From Abyssibius alkaniclasticus (GTDB lineage Bacteria > Pseudomonadota > Alphaproteobacteria > Rhodobacterales > Rhodobacteraceae), in contig NZ_CP095732.1 in the NCBI RefSeq assembly GCF_020447305.1, forward strand, positions 496,001 through 560,000: a DNA stretch of 64,000 nt, in the 5' to 3' direction. The notes below the pieces were generated by a model. It did no database searches, was not told the origin of the DNA, and saw nothing but the letters and a program-made list of their open reading frames with translations. The position numbers and the translations under genes are program-made. Shown one piece after another: positions 63,193 to 64,000 of this stretch (the stretch's first letter is position 1; each line of letters opens with the position of its first letter).

Positions 63193-64000
63193 ATGACTTC
63201 GACAAAACTGACGGGCCTGCTGCTGGCCACCACATTTCTGGCCGTTGGCCAGACCGCAGCCGCCGAAGAGGTGACGATTTACAGCTGGCGCGAACAGGAA
63301 ATCCCGCTTTGGCAGTATATTTCCGACAATAACCTGATTGATGGCGTGACCATCAACTTCGTGCGCCTGAATTCCGATGATTATGACACCAAGCTGCGCA
63401 TCGACCTGCAATCGGGTGGTCCCGACATTTTTCAGGGCCGCGCCGGTGCCGCCTGGCTGGCCAGCTTCATCGATGCTGGCGTGATCGCACCGCTTGAGGG
63501 CGTTGACCTGTCGAATATGGCCCCCGCAGCGATGACCGCCGCAATGGGCGCCGATGGGCAGGTTTACGGCGTGCCTTTCGCCATTCAGATGGAAAGCATC
63601 ATCTATAACAAGGGTGTGTTTGAGGCCAACGGCATTGCAGTGCCAACAAATATGGCTGAACTGACCGCCGCCGCCGATGCGCTGGCCGCAGCGGGCGTTA
63701 CACCCATGTCCTTTGGCGCCCGTTCCGGCTGGTGGCTCAACCAGGTGGTTGGCGAAGTGATGACCGCTGGCATGGTGGATGATGCCACCGCCCAGGGGCT
63801 GATCGACGGCACCGTCTGCTTTACCGACCCGGCCTTTGTGGCCACGCTTCAAGCCGTGGCCGACTGGCAGGCGGCGGGCTATATGAACCCCTCGCCAATG
63901 GCCGATGATTACGGCGCCATGCGCACGGCCGTGGCCCTGGGTGAAGCGGCGATGATGATCGACGGTGTCTGGTCCTCCGGCCCGACCTCGCCGATGTATG
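63193..64000 (+). CDS. Sugar ABC transporter binding protein (partial, runs off the window)
   Basis: The first 269 residues of a family-1 solute-binding protein. The signal peptide is LTGLLLATTFLAVG, cleaved near TAAAEE; the mature part begins VTIYSWREQEIPLWQYIS. DIFQGRAGAAWLASFIDAG and YGVPFAIQMESIIYNKGVFEANG are typical. GGGAGAG precedes the ATG. No stop occurs before base 64000, so the C-terminal third is missing. Its place after the MurQ-like gene predicts an amino-sugar or muropeptide-sugar substrate, with permease genes beyond the window. Confidence 0.87.
   Translation, partial: MTSTKLTGLLLATTFLAVGQTAAAEEVTIYSWREQEIPLWQYISDNNLIDGVTINFVRLNSDDYDTKLRIDLQSGGPDIFQGRAGAAWLASFIDAGVIAPLEGVDLSNMAPAAMTAAMGADGQVYGVPFAIQMESIIYNKGVFEANGIAVPTNMAELTAAADALAAAGVTPMSFGARSGWWLNQVVGEVMTAGMVDDATAQGLIDGTVCFTDPAFVATLQAVADWQAAGYMNPSPMADDYGAMRTAVALGEAAMMIDGVWSSGPTSPMY

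Noticed and set aside
1-64000. CRISPR arrays, rRNA operons, prophage structural genes, replication origins
   Set aside because: Looked for regularly spaced repeats, rRNA landmarks, phage tail or capsid motifs and DnaA-box clusters; none were recognised.

Overview
The window looks like a chromosomal stretch of a Rhodobacteraceae (Roseobacter-group-like) alphaproteobacterium. The grounds are the GC-rich codon use, the very high density of ABC import operons, the rhizobial-type rhaRSTPQUK/rhaDI rhamnose locus, an imuA-imuB-dnaE2 mutagenesis cassette, DUF1127 proteins, and a BKACE (DUF849) operon fed by a LIV-type transporter. The assignment comes from reading the proteins; no database was searched.

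Layout. 0-4.8 kb is a gene-poor accessory edge: a secreted esterase, a heavily damaged IS3/IS407-group element, a detached 3' half of a tRNA-Ala(GGC) that looks like an attachment-site scar, a small membrane protein and two overlapping DUF1127 genes. 4.8-13.4 kb is a minus-strand operon for an unidentified polyol or triose: binding protein, two permeases, a 62-residue membrane protein, two ATPases and a DhaK-DhaL kinase. It is faced by a divergent LacI regulator with a duplicated operator-like site. 13.6-18.9 kb is ugpBAEC (glycerol-3-phosphate uptake) ending in an EEP-family hydrolase. 19.5-21.7 kb is an AIF/FSP1-like flavoprotein with a divergent LysR.

21.8-32.2 kb is an IclR regulator divergent from an 11-gene catabolic run: cyclase, cupin, SDR, hydroxyacyl-CoA-type dehydrogenase, a complete LIV-type ABC importer, BKACE and a GST-like protein. 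Together they suggest uptake of a beta-hydroxy (or beta-keto) acid, oxidation, and acetyl-CoA-dependent C-C cleavage. 32.4-37.4 kb is a LysR regulator, a non-pyrrolysine MttB-superfamily protein and a dimethylglycine/sarcosine-dehydrogenase-like flavoprotein, which suggests methylamine or betaine demethylation.

37.7-48.4 kb is the rhamnose locus: rhaRSTPQUK on the minus strand and rhaDI on the plus strand, separated by a symmetric nested operator. 48.5-53.8 kb is dnaE2-imuB-imuA, followed by tRNA-Met(CAT), a long palindromic repeat and a DUF6998-like protein. 54.7-59.0 kb is gcvTHP. 59.1-64 kb is an amino-sugar locus: nagA, a SIS-domain deaminase/isomerase and a GntR repressor, divergent from a MurQ-like etherase and a sugar-binding protein cut off by the window end.

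All four complete ABC operons carry a strong hairpin directly after the binding-protein gene. This would favour abundant binding protein over permease and ATPase.
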